Origin: Thereva unica
Taxonomy: Eukaryota > Arthropoda > Insecta > Diptera > Therevidae
Assembly: GCA_949987705.1 (NCBI GenBank)
Contig: OX465282.1
Location: 41,070,039-41,134,038 of the forward strand
Direction: 5' to 3'
DNA: 64,000 nucleotides
Shown here: piece after piece, positions 1-10,042 of the stretch
Layout: every line of letters begins with the position of its first letter
Position numbering within the stretch: the stretch's first letter is position 1
Notes under the pieces: generated by a model
Told to the model about the DNA's origin: nothing
The model's database searches: none
Seen by the model: the letters and a program-made list of their open reading frames with translations, nothing else
Program-made: the position numbers and the translations under genes

Positions 1-1222
1 TATCAAGATGGCGGTTCCAAAATGGCGCCCGATTTTTGAAATTGTGCTCCGCGGCCCTTTGAAATGGGTATCAAATGAAAGGATATAACAGGTAGAACAC
101 AATAAGCTATGTGGCGTCATTCCAAATTCAAAATGGCGGACAACACTTACACTGTTTGTCGTCAAATCTTGGAAGTTAAATTTGACCCACTTCCCGGTTT
201 CGGATAGAGCTGAAATTTTGCATACACGTTTAGTTTGGATGACAATGCAATCTGGCCATTTTGTAAAAATATCATGATGGCGGTTCCAAAATGGCGCCCG
301 ATTTTTGAAATTGTGCTCCGCGGCCCTCTGACATGGGTATCAAATGAAAGGATATGACAGGTAGAACACAATAAGCTATGTGGCGTCATTCTAAATTCAA
401 AATGGCGGCCAACACTTGCACTGTTTGTCGTCAAATCTTGGAAGTTAAATTTGACCCACTTCCCGGTTTTGGATAGAGCTAAAATTTTGCATACACGATT
501 AGTTTGGGTGACAATGCAATCTGGCCATTTTGTAAAAATATCAAGATGGCGGTTCCAAAATGGCGCCCGATTTTTGAAATTGTGCTCCGCGGCCCTCTGA
601 CATGGGTATCAAATGAAAGGATATGACAGGTAGAACACAATAAGCTATGTGGCGTCATTCCAAATTCAAAATGGCGGCCAACACTTACACTGTTTGTCGT
701 CAAATCTTGGAAGTTAAATTTGACCCACTTCCCGGTTTCGGATAGAGCTGAAATTTTGCATACACGTTTAGTTTGGATGACAATGCAATCTGGCCATTTT
801 GTAAAAACATCAAGATGGCGGTTCCAAAATGGCGCCCGATTTTTGAAATTGTGCTCCGCGGCCCTCTGACATGGGTATTAAATGAAAGGATATGACAGGT
901 AGAACACCATAAGCTATGTGGCGTCATTCCAAATTCAAAATGGCGGCCAACACTTACACTGTTTGTCGTCAAATCTTGGAAGTTAAATTTGACCTACTTC
1001 CCGATTTCGGATAGAGCTGAAATTTTGCATACACGTTTAGTTTGGATGACAATGCAATCTGGCCATTTTGTAAAAATATCAAGATGGCGGATCCAAAATG
1101 GCGCCCGATTTTTAAAATTGTGCTCCGCGTCCCTCTGACATGGGTATCATATGAAAGGATATGACAGGTAGAACACAATAAGCTATGTGGCGTCATTCCA
1201 AATTCAAAATGGCGGCCAACAC
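1..1222. repeat. 269-bp satellite, block 1
   Basis: About 4.5 tandem units with a period of 269 bp, measured from the recurring motif actgtttgtcgtc at 151, 420, 689 and 958. Units differ from each other by a few substitutions. Each carries several aaaatggcg-type motifs. The block enters from the left window edge, so its true start is unknown. It ends abruptly at aacactaaattgcgg, where the spacer begins. The repeated 75-90 residue minus-strand reading frames are the same repeat read over and over, with no sign of a real protein. Confidence 0.95.
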
Positions 1223-1780
1223 TAAATTGCGGAAAGCTTATAATAGACTAAAAAGTAGAAAATATAACCGATCAACTTCCAATTTTGCACACACTCGTAG
1301 TTCGGGTGGTTAATGTGTATGAATGATGAGATGAATAGTTGAGTTAAGGGTGAGTTGATAATAAAGAAGCAATACACGTTACAAAAAATCACAAACAAAC
1401 ACAGAGATGCTGCTGTCAACTAAATTCAACTACTCAAATACTGAACTCATGTCCGTATGCATAATTTCAACTAAACCCAGGTAGCAGAGCTGAGTCGAGT
1501 TCAGTCAACCTTAACCCAACTCGACTCCCGTTTACATGTAGTTAGACTTGGGTTCAACTTGAGTTCAACTCATCATGTATAAGTACTAAATGCAATCTGA
1601 CCTTTTTGTAAAAAAATCAAGAAGACGGTTCCGAGATGGCGGCCGTTTTTGCAACTATGTTCCACCGAGCCCATGACATGGGTATCAAATGAATACAGTA
1701 AACTGTGTGACGTAATTTTAAATCTAATAGAATTGCCATCATAAAATGGCGGAATACATATAATAAACTAAAAAGTAGAA
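1223..1780. repeat. Satellite-linked spacer with a diverged unit, copy 1
   Basis: Non-tandem spacer between the satellite block and the hairpin, repeated nearly identically at 4518-5074 and 5935-6478. The first part is rich in variants of gttcaactt and gagttcaact. From about 1590 to 1780 it holds a strongly diverged copy of the satellite unit. The order of motifs is kept (tgcaatctgacctttttgta, a gatggcgg motif, gacatgggtatcaaatgaa), and both normal and diverged units end in a taataRactaaaaagtagaa motif. This looks like an old unit frozen beside the hairpin. Confidence 0.8.
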
Positions 1781-2179
1781 AATAAAATAAATGGTTAAAA
1801 AAAATTTTTAAAAAAAATTCTTTACATTAACTAAAAAATGTACTGAAAAGTAAAAAATAAAAAATATTTTAAAGAAAGCGTGAAATTTCAATTTTAATGA
1901 AAAAGTTAATTAAAAGAATGGCGCATTTTTCATCAAAAAATTTTGTTAGAATTTGAAATTAACAAAGCAAAAAATTGAGGGTTATTGTAAATCTCACGCG
2001 ATTTACAGTTATATTTTCAATTTTTGATGAAAAATGCGCCATTCTTTTAATTAACTTTTTCATTAAAATTGAAATTTCACGCTTTCTTTAAAATATTTTT
2101 TATTTTTTACTTTTCAGTACATTTTTTAGTTAATGTAAAGAATTTTTTTTAAAAATTTTTTTTAACCATTTATTTTATT
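1781..2179. repeat. 399-bp hairpin (inverted repeat), copy 1
   Basis: Starts aataaaataaatggtt and ends with its reverse complement. The arms are roughly 165 bp each, nearly perfect and very AT-rich, with a GC-richer stretch near the loop (aaagaatggcgcattttt on the left arm). The loop of about 65 bp contains a second small inverted repeat, tgtaaatc...gatttaca. The next satellite block starts about 30 bp later. It could be a fold-back or MITE-like element captured in the satellite, or a structural part of the higher-order repeat. Confidence 0.9.
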
Positions 2180-2194
2180 TTAAATTCTTTTATT

Positions 2195-4517
2195 TAACTT
2201 ACACTGTTTGTCGTCAAATCTTGGAAGTTAAATTTGACCCACTTCCCGGTTTCGGATAGAGCTGAAATTTTGCATACACGTTTAGTTTGGATGACAATGC
2301 AATCTGGCCATTTTGTAAAAATATCAAGATGGCGGTTCCCAAATGGCGCCCAATTTTTGAAATTGTGCCACTGTTTGTCGTCAAATATTGGAAGTTAAAT
2401 TTGACCCACTTCCCGGTTTCGGATAGAGCTGTAATTTTGCATACACGTTTTGTTTGGATGACAATGCAATCTGGCCATTTTGTAAAAATATCAAGATGGC
2501 GGTTCCAAAATGGCGCCCGGTTTTTGAAATTGTGCCTCGCGGCCCTCTGACATGGGTATCAAATGAAAGGATATGACAGGTAGAACACAATAAGCTATGT
2601 GGCGTCATTCCAAATTCAAAATGGCGGCCAACACTTACACTGTTTGTCGTCAAATCTTGGAAGTTAAATTTGACCCACTTCCCGGTTTCGGATAGAGCTG
2701 AAATTTTGCATACACGTTTAGTTTGGATGACAATGCAATCTGGCCATTTTGTAAAAATATCAAGATGGCGGTTCCAAAATGGCGCCCGATTTTTGAAATT
2801 GTGCTCCGCGGCCCTCTGACATGGGTATCAAATGAAAGGATATGACAGGTAGAACACAATAAGCTATGTGGCGTCATTCTAAATTCAAAATGGCGGCCAA
2901 CACTTGCACTGTTTGTCGTCAAATCTTGGAAGTTAAATTTGACCCACTTCCCGGTTTCGGATAGAGCTGAAATTTTGCATACACGTTTAGTTTGGGTGAC
3001 AATTCAATCTGGCCATTTTGTAAAAATATCAAGATGGCGGTTCCAAAATGGCGCCCGATTTTTGAAATTGTGCTCCGCGGCCCTCTGACATGGGTATCAA
3101 ATGAAAGGATATGACAGGTAGAACACAATAAGCTATGTGGCGTCATTCTAAATTCAAAATGGCGGCCAACACTTGCACTGTTTGTCGTCAAATCTTGGAA
3201 GTTAAATTTGACCCACTTCCCGGTTTCGGATAGAGCTGAAATTTTGCATACACGTTTAGTTTGGGTGACAATTCAATCTGGCCATTTTGTAAAAATATCA
3301 AGATGGCGGTTCCAAAATGGCGCCCGATTTTTGAAATTGTGCTCCGCGGCCCTCTGACATGGGTATCAAATGAAAGGATATGACAGGTAGAACAGAATAA
3401 GCTATGTGGCGTCATTCCAAATTCAAAATGGCGGCCAACACTTACACTGTTTGTCGTCAAATCTTGGAAGTTAAATTTGACCCACTTCCCGATTTCGGAT
3501 AGAGCTGAAATTTTGCATACACGTTTAGTTTGGATGACAATGCAATCTGGCCATTTTGTAAAAATATCAAGATGGCGGTTCCAAAATGGCGCCCGATTTT
3601 TGAAATTGTGCTCCGCGGCCCTCTGACATGGGTATCAAATGAAAGGATATGACAGGTAGAACACAATAAGCTATGTGGCGTCATTCTAAATTCAAAATGG
3701 CGGCCAACACTTGCACTGTTTGTCGTCAAATCTTGGAAGTTAAATTTGACCCACTTCCCGGTTTCGGATAGAGCTGAAATTTTGCATACACGTTTAGTTT
3801 GGGTGACATTCAATCTGGCCATTTTGTAAAAATATCAAGATGGCGGTTCCAAAATGGCGCCCGATTTTTGAAATTGTGCTCCGCGGCCCTCTGACATGGG
3901 TATCAAATGAAAGGATATGACAGGTAGAACAGAATAAGCTATGTGGCGTCATTCCAAATTCAAAATGGCGGCCAACACTTACACTGTTTGTCGTCAAATC
4001 TTGGAAGTTAAATTTGACCCACTTCCCGATTTCGGATAGAGCTGAAATTTTGCATACACGTTTAGTTTGGATGACAATGCAATCTGGCCATTTTGTAAAA
4101 ATATCAAGATGGCGGTTCCAAAATGGCGCCCGATTTTTGAAATTGTGCTCCGCGGCCCTCTGACATGGGTATTAAATGAAAGGATATGACAGGTAGAACA
4201 CAATAAGCTATGTGGCGTCATTCCAAATTCAAAATGGCGGCCAACACTTACACTGTTTGTCGTCAAATCTTGGAAGTTAAATTTGACCCACTTCCCGATT
4301 TCGGATAGAGCTGAAATTTTGCATACACGTTTAGTTTGGATGACAATGCAATCTGGCCATTTTGTAAAAATATCAAGATGGCGGATCCAAAATGGCGCCC
4401 GATTTTTAAAATTGTGCTCCGCGTCCCTCTGACATGGGTATCAAATGAAAGGATATGACAGGTAGGACACAATAAGCTATGTGGCGTCATTCCAAATTCA
4501 AAATGGCGGCCAACACT
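2195..4517. repeat. 269-bp satellite, block 2
   Basis: About nine units in the same orientation and phase as block 1. The first unit is truncated after about 160 bp (2209-2368) and joins directly to a new unit start, a deletion junction. Several units are almost identical to each other, as expected from local unequal exchange. The block ends at the same sequence as block 1. Confidence 0.95.
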
Positions 4518-5074
4518 AAATTGCGGAAAGCTTATAATAGACTAAAAAGTAGAAAATATAACCGATCAACTACCAATTTTGCACACACTCGTAGTTCGGG
4601 TGGTTAATGTGTATGAATGATGAGATGAATAGTTGAGTTAAGGGTGATTTGATAATAAAGAAGCAATACACGTTACAAAAAATCACAAACAAACACAGAG
4701 ATACTGCTGTCAACTAAATTCAACTACTCAAATACTGAACTCATGTCCGTATGCATAATTTCAACTAAACCCAGGTAGCAGAGCTGAGTCAAGTTCAGTC
4801 AACCTTAACCCAACTCGACTCCCGTTTACATGTAGTTAGACTTGGGTTCAACTTGAGTTCAACTCATCATGTATAAGTACTAAATGCAATCTGACCTTTT
4901 TGTAAAAAAATCAAGAAGACGGTTCCGAGATGGCGGCCGTTTTTGCAATTATGATCCACCGAGCCCACGACATGGGTATCAAATGAATACAGTAAACTGT
5001 GTGACGTAATTTTAAATCTAATAGAATTGCCATCATAAAATGGCGGAATACATATAATAAACTAAAAAGTAGAA
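4518..5074. repeat. Satellite-linked spacer, copy 2
   Basis: Nearly identical to 1223-1780, including the diverged unit remnant and the gttcaactt-rich segment, and it leads directly into hairpin copy 2. Small substitutions such as gggtgattt for gggtgagtt distinguish it. No gene is visible. Confidence 0.8.
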
Positions 5075-5473
5075 AATAAAATAAATGGTTAAAAAAATTT
5101 TTTAAAAAAAATTCTTTACATTAACTAAAAAATGTACTGAAAAGTAAAAAATAAAAAATATTTTAAAGAAAGCGTGAAATTTCAATTTTAATGAAAAAGT
5201 TAATTAAAAGAATGGCGCATTTTTCATCAAAAAATTTTGTTAGAATTTGAAATTAACAAAGCAAAAAATTGAGGGTTATTGTAAATCTCACGCGATTTAC
5301 AGTTATATTTTCAATTTTTGATGAAAAATGCGCCATTCTTTTAATTAACTTTTTCATTAAAATTGAAATTTCACGCTTTCTTTAAAATATTTTTTATTTT
5401 TTACTTTTCAGTACATTTTTTAGTTAATGTAAAGAATTTTTTTTAAAAAAATTTTTTAACCATTTATTTTATT
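5075..5473. repeat. 399-bp hairpin, copy 2
   Basis: Same length and termini as 1781-2179. The arms pair along their length. It closes a higher-order repeat of 3294 bp (2180-5473). Confidence 0.9.
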
Positions 5474-5487
5474 TTTAAATTCTTTTA

Positions 5488-5934
5488 TTTAACTTACACT
5501 GTTTGTCGTCAAATCTTGGAAGTTAAATTTGACCCACTTCCCGGTTTCGGATAGAGCTGAAATTTTGCATACACGTTTAGTTTGGGTGACAATGCAATCT
5601 GGCCATTTTGTAAAAATATCAAGATGGCGGTTCCAAAATGGCGCCCGATTTTTGAAATTGTGTTTGTCGTCAAATCTTGGAAGTTAAATTTGACCCACTT
5701 CCCGGTTTCGGATAGAGCTGAAATTTTGCATACACGTTTAGTTTGGATGACAATGCAATCTGGCCATTTTGTAAAAATATCAAGATGGCGGTTCCAAAAT
5801 GGCGCCCGATTTTTTAAATTGTGCTCCGCGGCCCTCTGACATGGGTATCAAATGAAAGGATATGACAGGTAGAACACAATAAGCTATGTGGCGTCATTCC
5901 AAATTCAAAATGGCGGCTAACACTAAATTGCAGA
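5488..5934. repeat. 269-bp satellite, block 3 (short)
   Basis: One truncated unit of about 165 bp followed by one full unit. The truncation point (gaaattgtg joined to tttgtcgtc near 5664) is similar to but not identical with that in block 2. The higher-order unit here (5474-6877) is 1404 bp, shorter than the previous one by about seven 269-bp units. Confidence 0.9.
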
Positions 5935-6478
5935 AAGCTTATAATAGACGATAGATAGTAGAAAATATAACCGATCAACTTCCAATTTTGCACACACTCG
6001 TAGTTCGGGTGGTTAATGCGTATGAATGATGAGATGAATACTTGAGTTAAGGGTGAGTTGATAATAAAGAAAAACGTTACAAAAAATCACAAACAAACAC
6101 AGAGATGCTGCTGTCAACTAAATTCAACTACTCAAATACTGAACTCATGTCCGTATGCATAATTTCAACTAAACCCAGGTAGCAGAGCTGAGTCGAGTTC
6201 AGTCAACCTTAACCCAACTCGACTCCCGTTTACATGTAGTTAGACTTGGGTTCAACTTGAGTTCAACTCATCATGTATAAGTACTAAATGCAATCTGACC
6301 TTTTTGTAAAAAAATCAAGAAGACGGTTCCGAGATGGCGGCCGTTTTTGCAATTATTTTCCACCGAGCCCACGACATGGGTATCAAATGAATACAGTAAA
6401 CTGTGTGACGTAATTTTAAATCTAATAGAATTGCCATCATAAAATGGCGGAATACATATAATAAACTAAAAAGTAGAA
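5935..6478. repeat. Satellite-linked spacer, copy 3
   Basis: Third copy of the spacer, with a small deletion near 6068 relative to the others. It contains the same diverged satellite unit before the hairpin. No gene is visible. Confidence 0.8.
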
Positions 6479-6877
6479 AATAAAATAAATGGTTTAAAAA
6501 ATTTTTTAAAAAAAATTCTTTTCATTAACTAAAAAATGTACTGAAAAGTAAAAAATAAAAAATATTTTAAAGAAAGCGTGAAATTTCAATTTTAATGAAA
6601 AAGTTAATTAAAAGAATGGCGCATTTTTCATCAAAAAATTTTGTTAGAATTTGAAATTAACAAAGCAAAAAATTGAGGGTTATTGTAAATCTCTCGCGAT
6701 TTACAGTTATATTTTCAATTTTTGATGAAAAATGCGACATTCTTTTAATTAACTTTTTCATTAAAATTGAAATTTCACGCTTTCTTTAAAATATTTTTTA
6801 TTTTTTACTTCTCAGTACATTTTTTAGTTAATGAAAAGAATTTTTTTTAAAATTTTTTTTTAACCATTTATTTTATT
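6479..6877. repeat. 399-bp hairpin, copy 3
   Basis: Third hairpin, again 399 bp. Relative to copies 1 and 2, the base at 6522 (left arm) is T instead of A. Its pairing partner at 6834 (right arm) is A instead of T, so the pair is kept. Two other right-arm changes (ctcagtac near 6811 and aatgcgacatt near 6733) are not matched on the left. The satellite does not resume after this copy. Confidence 0.9.
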
Positions 6878-6944
6878 TATTATACGCTGACTCAATCAAC
6901 TAATTACATTTATTTTATATAGTGTATTTCTCCAGGTGTTTTTG

Positions 6945-7110
6945 ACGTGACAACGTCTATTAAATCGGTTTAAGATAGGACGCGCGTGTGAAAATGTCCC
7001 GCACACAAAAAAAATTTGCTTCGAAATATATAATAATTTATTCATTGAGAAAATAATACAAAACGTAATAACAGACATTGTCACGTTCAAATTAATAGAC
7101 GTTGTCACGT
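6945..7110. repeat. Short inverted repeat
   Basis: A 19-bp sequence, acgtgacaacgtctattaa, at 6945-6963 is matched by its exact reverse complement at 7092-7110. A further partial copy (attgtcacgttcaaatta) lies just inside the right arm. The interior is AT-rich. It could be a very small non-autonomous element. No target duplication could be assigned. Confidence 0.5.
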
Positions 7111-7577
7111 TAAAATACGGACATGATACTTCACATCCAAGACCATTAATTTTTTTGGGGTTGTTTTGAACTTGAACACGGTGTAAGTTTTCTTAATGAC
7201 TTATCTTAAATAAATCGACGATTAAAGATAGCTTTCAAGGAGATGGTGAAACTAATGAATCAGTACGAAATTGTTGATAAATAAAAAGAAGAAAATTTTG
7301 GATATTTTAAATAAAGCGAGAAAGAAATGCTATGTAAAATGCTTTAATTTATTTAGTTTTGGTAAACAAAATCCCTACTTTACTTATTTTTTTAGATAGG
7401 GAAAAGGAGGAGCACTTAGATAAAAGGAACATATTACTATTATTTAAGTAAAAGAATTGTTCAAGAATTAACATAATTCGAACATTAAACGTTAAGTCTG
7501 TCCATTTTTAAGTTGTTGCTCTAAGGAAATAACTGTCGACTTTAAATTTTAATCAATTTTTTAATAATGTTTTCACG
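7111..7577. other. AT-rich intergenic stretch
   Basis: No reading frame, RNA or repeat that I can recognise, apart from homopolymer runs. Confidence 0.5.
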
Positions 7578-7580
7578 TTA

Positions 7581-7928
7581 AGCCCTTATGACACTCACTT
7601 TTTTCGGCTGAAAAATCTGCTAGAAAAACCAATTATACGAAAAAGGTAGAGAGTTTGCGAGAAAAGGATAACATAAGACTAATAATTTTTGTAATAAGCT
7701 CACACACCCATACACACTTAAAAAATCAAGAGCTGTCAAAAAATATTGAAAATTTTCTTCATATTTCCCAGTTGAACTGCTAGAATATATATGGCAATTC
7801 CATTTTTCCATTCCAATTTTGTCAATTTTGTTTTTCACTCACTCCAATTTAAATTTCCTATGTTAATATCACGGCTCACTCTAATTAGCAGATTTTTCAG
7901 CCGAAAAAAAGTGAGTGTCATAAGGGCT
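7581..7928. mobile_element. MITE with 43-bp TIRs and TTA duplication
   Basis: Terminal inverted repeats of about 43 bp start agcccttatgacactcac on the left (7581 on) and end with the complement, gtgagtgtcataagggct, on the right. The right arm has one extra A in a run. Both sides are flanked by TTA (7578-7580 and 7929-7931). A 3-bp TTA/TAA duplication is the hallmark of the PIF/Harbinger superfamily. There is no transposase, so it would be non-autonomous. Confidence 0.65.
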
Positions 7929-8268
7929 TTATGCAGAGTTTACAATTGCAAACCTTTTCTTTGTGAAACGCGCTCGGCAAAATTTTAGCTTTTATCCAAA
8001 TTTGTTGCTGAAAGCAGATCCAGACTACGAAATAAAAAAATTGAGGCTAACGTTAACGGAATATAAGGCCGCTATTACATTAGGATGCCATGCCAGCGTA
8101 GCCAGCAACGTAGCCATCTGGAATATGTACATTTGCATTATGAGTATTAGACCTAGCGACGGCCTGGCCACGTATCCAGAATGGAAGCGTGGCCATAGCG
8201 TTCACATATCCCAGATCTATTTGGTTACGTCGCCGGTGAATTTTTTTACTCCGATTAGCTGTCACTTT

Positions 8269-9433
8269 GGGGTCGTCCATAAATTACGTGAGGTGATTTT
8301 TGCGATTTTTCGACCCCCCCTCCCCCCTTGGTGAGATATCGTGAGATTTATCTCGACCCCCCCCCCCTCCCCCCCTAATCTCACGTGAGATTTTTCAAAT
8401 TTAAAAAAATCTCTAGTATTTACATTAAAAATACGTACAGCAAGACGGGCCTTTCCTTTGGAAAATCGCGTATAAAATCCGTGTACGTAACCTTATTTAA
8501 ATCTAGTGAAAGGCGTGTAAAAAGTTCATTTGGGTGGATGGGGGGAGGGGGGCGTTCGGAGCGTGTTACTTGGCTCGTACTCTGCAGCCCAATTTACACA
8601 CAGTTCAACGGCAGGCCGTGACCTGAAGGTTTTCGCCTTGAGGCCAAGTATTACTATACACTGACCGGCCGCCAACTGTATGGCCTGAAGTTCAAGAATG
8701 CCTACAGTTCAAGAAAGCTCACAAAATCGCATTTATCGTCAGTTCGGGCCTGAAGATCTGAACTTCTATTTACTCTCGAGCCGTGAATTGACGGCAAGAA
8801 TTCACGCCGTATGCACTCGTAACGGAAAGCAAGGCGCGAGCTAAGCTTGAAAATCTTCCACACTAGCGTTCGCGCTTGTTTGCGGGTGTTCACGACGTGA
8901 GACTGGAGCCGCCTTGAAGCTTTCGTTGAGGGCATGGACTTTTTTGAATTAATAACCTGCAATGTTAAGCAGTCTTTTCGCCTGCATGTCTGTGGGGAAT
9001 CATGATTTCATCTGCATGCCACGGCCTGTCAGGTGGATACCTGAAGTATTATCCCTCAGTTAGACTGAGTCAAGCTTAGTCGTGCCGGTCGACCTGGGGT
9101 GGTAGAACGTAAGTTGTTTCAATCAACCTCTTCTTAAAAAAAATTCAAGATTTTTGTATGGAGAGGTCGATTGAAACAACTTATGTACGTGCTACCATCC
9201 CTGGTCTGACAGGCCACTGCCTACCAGCGGCCTGTAAGTGAATGGGGGTCTTTAGTGGAGAAACATGTTCTACCTAATTTAACCCAGTTTTCTTGCCATT
9301 TTACACTGTTTATTTAAAAAAAATAATTACGTGATATTTGTCGAGATCCCCCCTCTCCCCCACGTAAGATTTGGTGAGATTCTGCTCGACCCCCTCCCCC
9401 CCTAAACGGCTCACGTAATTTATGGACGACCCC
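8269..9433. mobile_element. Nested TIR element with C-rich ends
   Basis: The left end ggggtcgtccataaattacg is mirrored at the right end (cgtaatttatggacgacccc, ending 9433). Subterminal C-runs and tctcgacccc motifs occur near both ends. It is flanked by TTT on both sides, which may be a short target duplication. The interior has no convincing ORF but includes a further hairpin. Its right part is repeated at the start of copies B (to 16889) and C (to 28004). Confidence 0.6.
9097..9201. repeat. Imperfect hairpin inside the nested element
   Basis: gggtggtagaacgtaagttg on the left pairs with sequence ending gtgctaccatccc on the right. The arms are about 38 bp with a few mismatches, around a short loop. 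Confidence 0.6.
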
Positions 9434-10042
9434 TTTCCGTATTTTATTTGTTTTTATTGTTTTGTTGGAATGGAACTTTTCGATACGGAAAGATTTATTT
9501 TAAAAGCAGACCGGCGATTTTCCTCAGAGGAATATTCAGATAGGGTAAAAAAGAAATAGGGTGTACCCAATAGCGCCTTTTATTCCTTTTCAAACCTCTG
9601 ATGCCTTTTTGCGACACAAATACCACAACATTTTTTCTTTGATTTCCATTTTAAAAATAACATCTGACATTGTGAGATGGCCGCTGCATTTGGCAACTTG
9701 TAAAATTTGATGTAGCCATAGTTACGTTGCTGGCTACGCTGCCATGGCATCCTAATGTAATAGCGGCCTAACGCTCCAAACAATGTTATGTTTTACTTAG
9801 TTGAGAGGAGCATACATACCTCTAAAGATTGATGAGTTAAAAAGAAAATTAGAACAATCAATATATTAGCTGGTAAAATAAAGTCCAATTAATTAACATT
9901 GAAATAACAATTTTTTTTATGTGGCAGTGCTAAGCTCAGGAGTCACCCTTTGTACTACCAGTCCGTCATGTCATTTGTCATGTCATGGTGCAATGTCTAG
10001 CAGTAAGCTTAGTACGGGAGGGAGGATGGGGGAATAGGTTGA

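Larger units (their letters stand above)
8067..9768. mobile_element. TIR DNA element, TAA target duplication (PIF/Harbinger-like)
   Basis: 46-bp terminal inverted repeats with one mismatch: left end ggccgctattacattaggat, right end its complement finishing at 9768. TAA flanks both sides (8064-8066 and 9769-9771), which fits PIF/Harbinger insertion. It encodes no recognisable transposase. A second TIR element (8269-9433) sits inside. The right end recurs in duplicated copies B and C, at about 17241 and 28356, without the left end. Confidence 0.65.

Noticed and set aside
162..4490. Repeated 75-121 residue minus-strand ORFs, a possible small-protein family
   Set aside because: They are the 269-bp satellite read in one frame. 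269 is not a multiple of three, frames restart each unit, and no codon-type conservation is visible.
8080..8334. Overlapping ORFs at 7963-8334 (plus) and 8080-8280 (minus)
   Set aside because: They lie across the TIR ends of two DNA elements and contain no domain.
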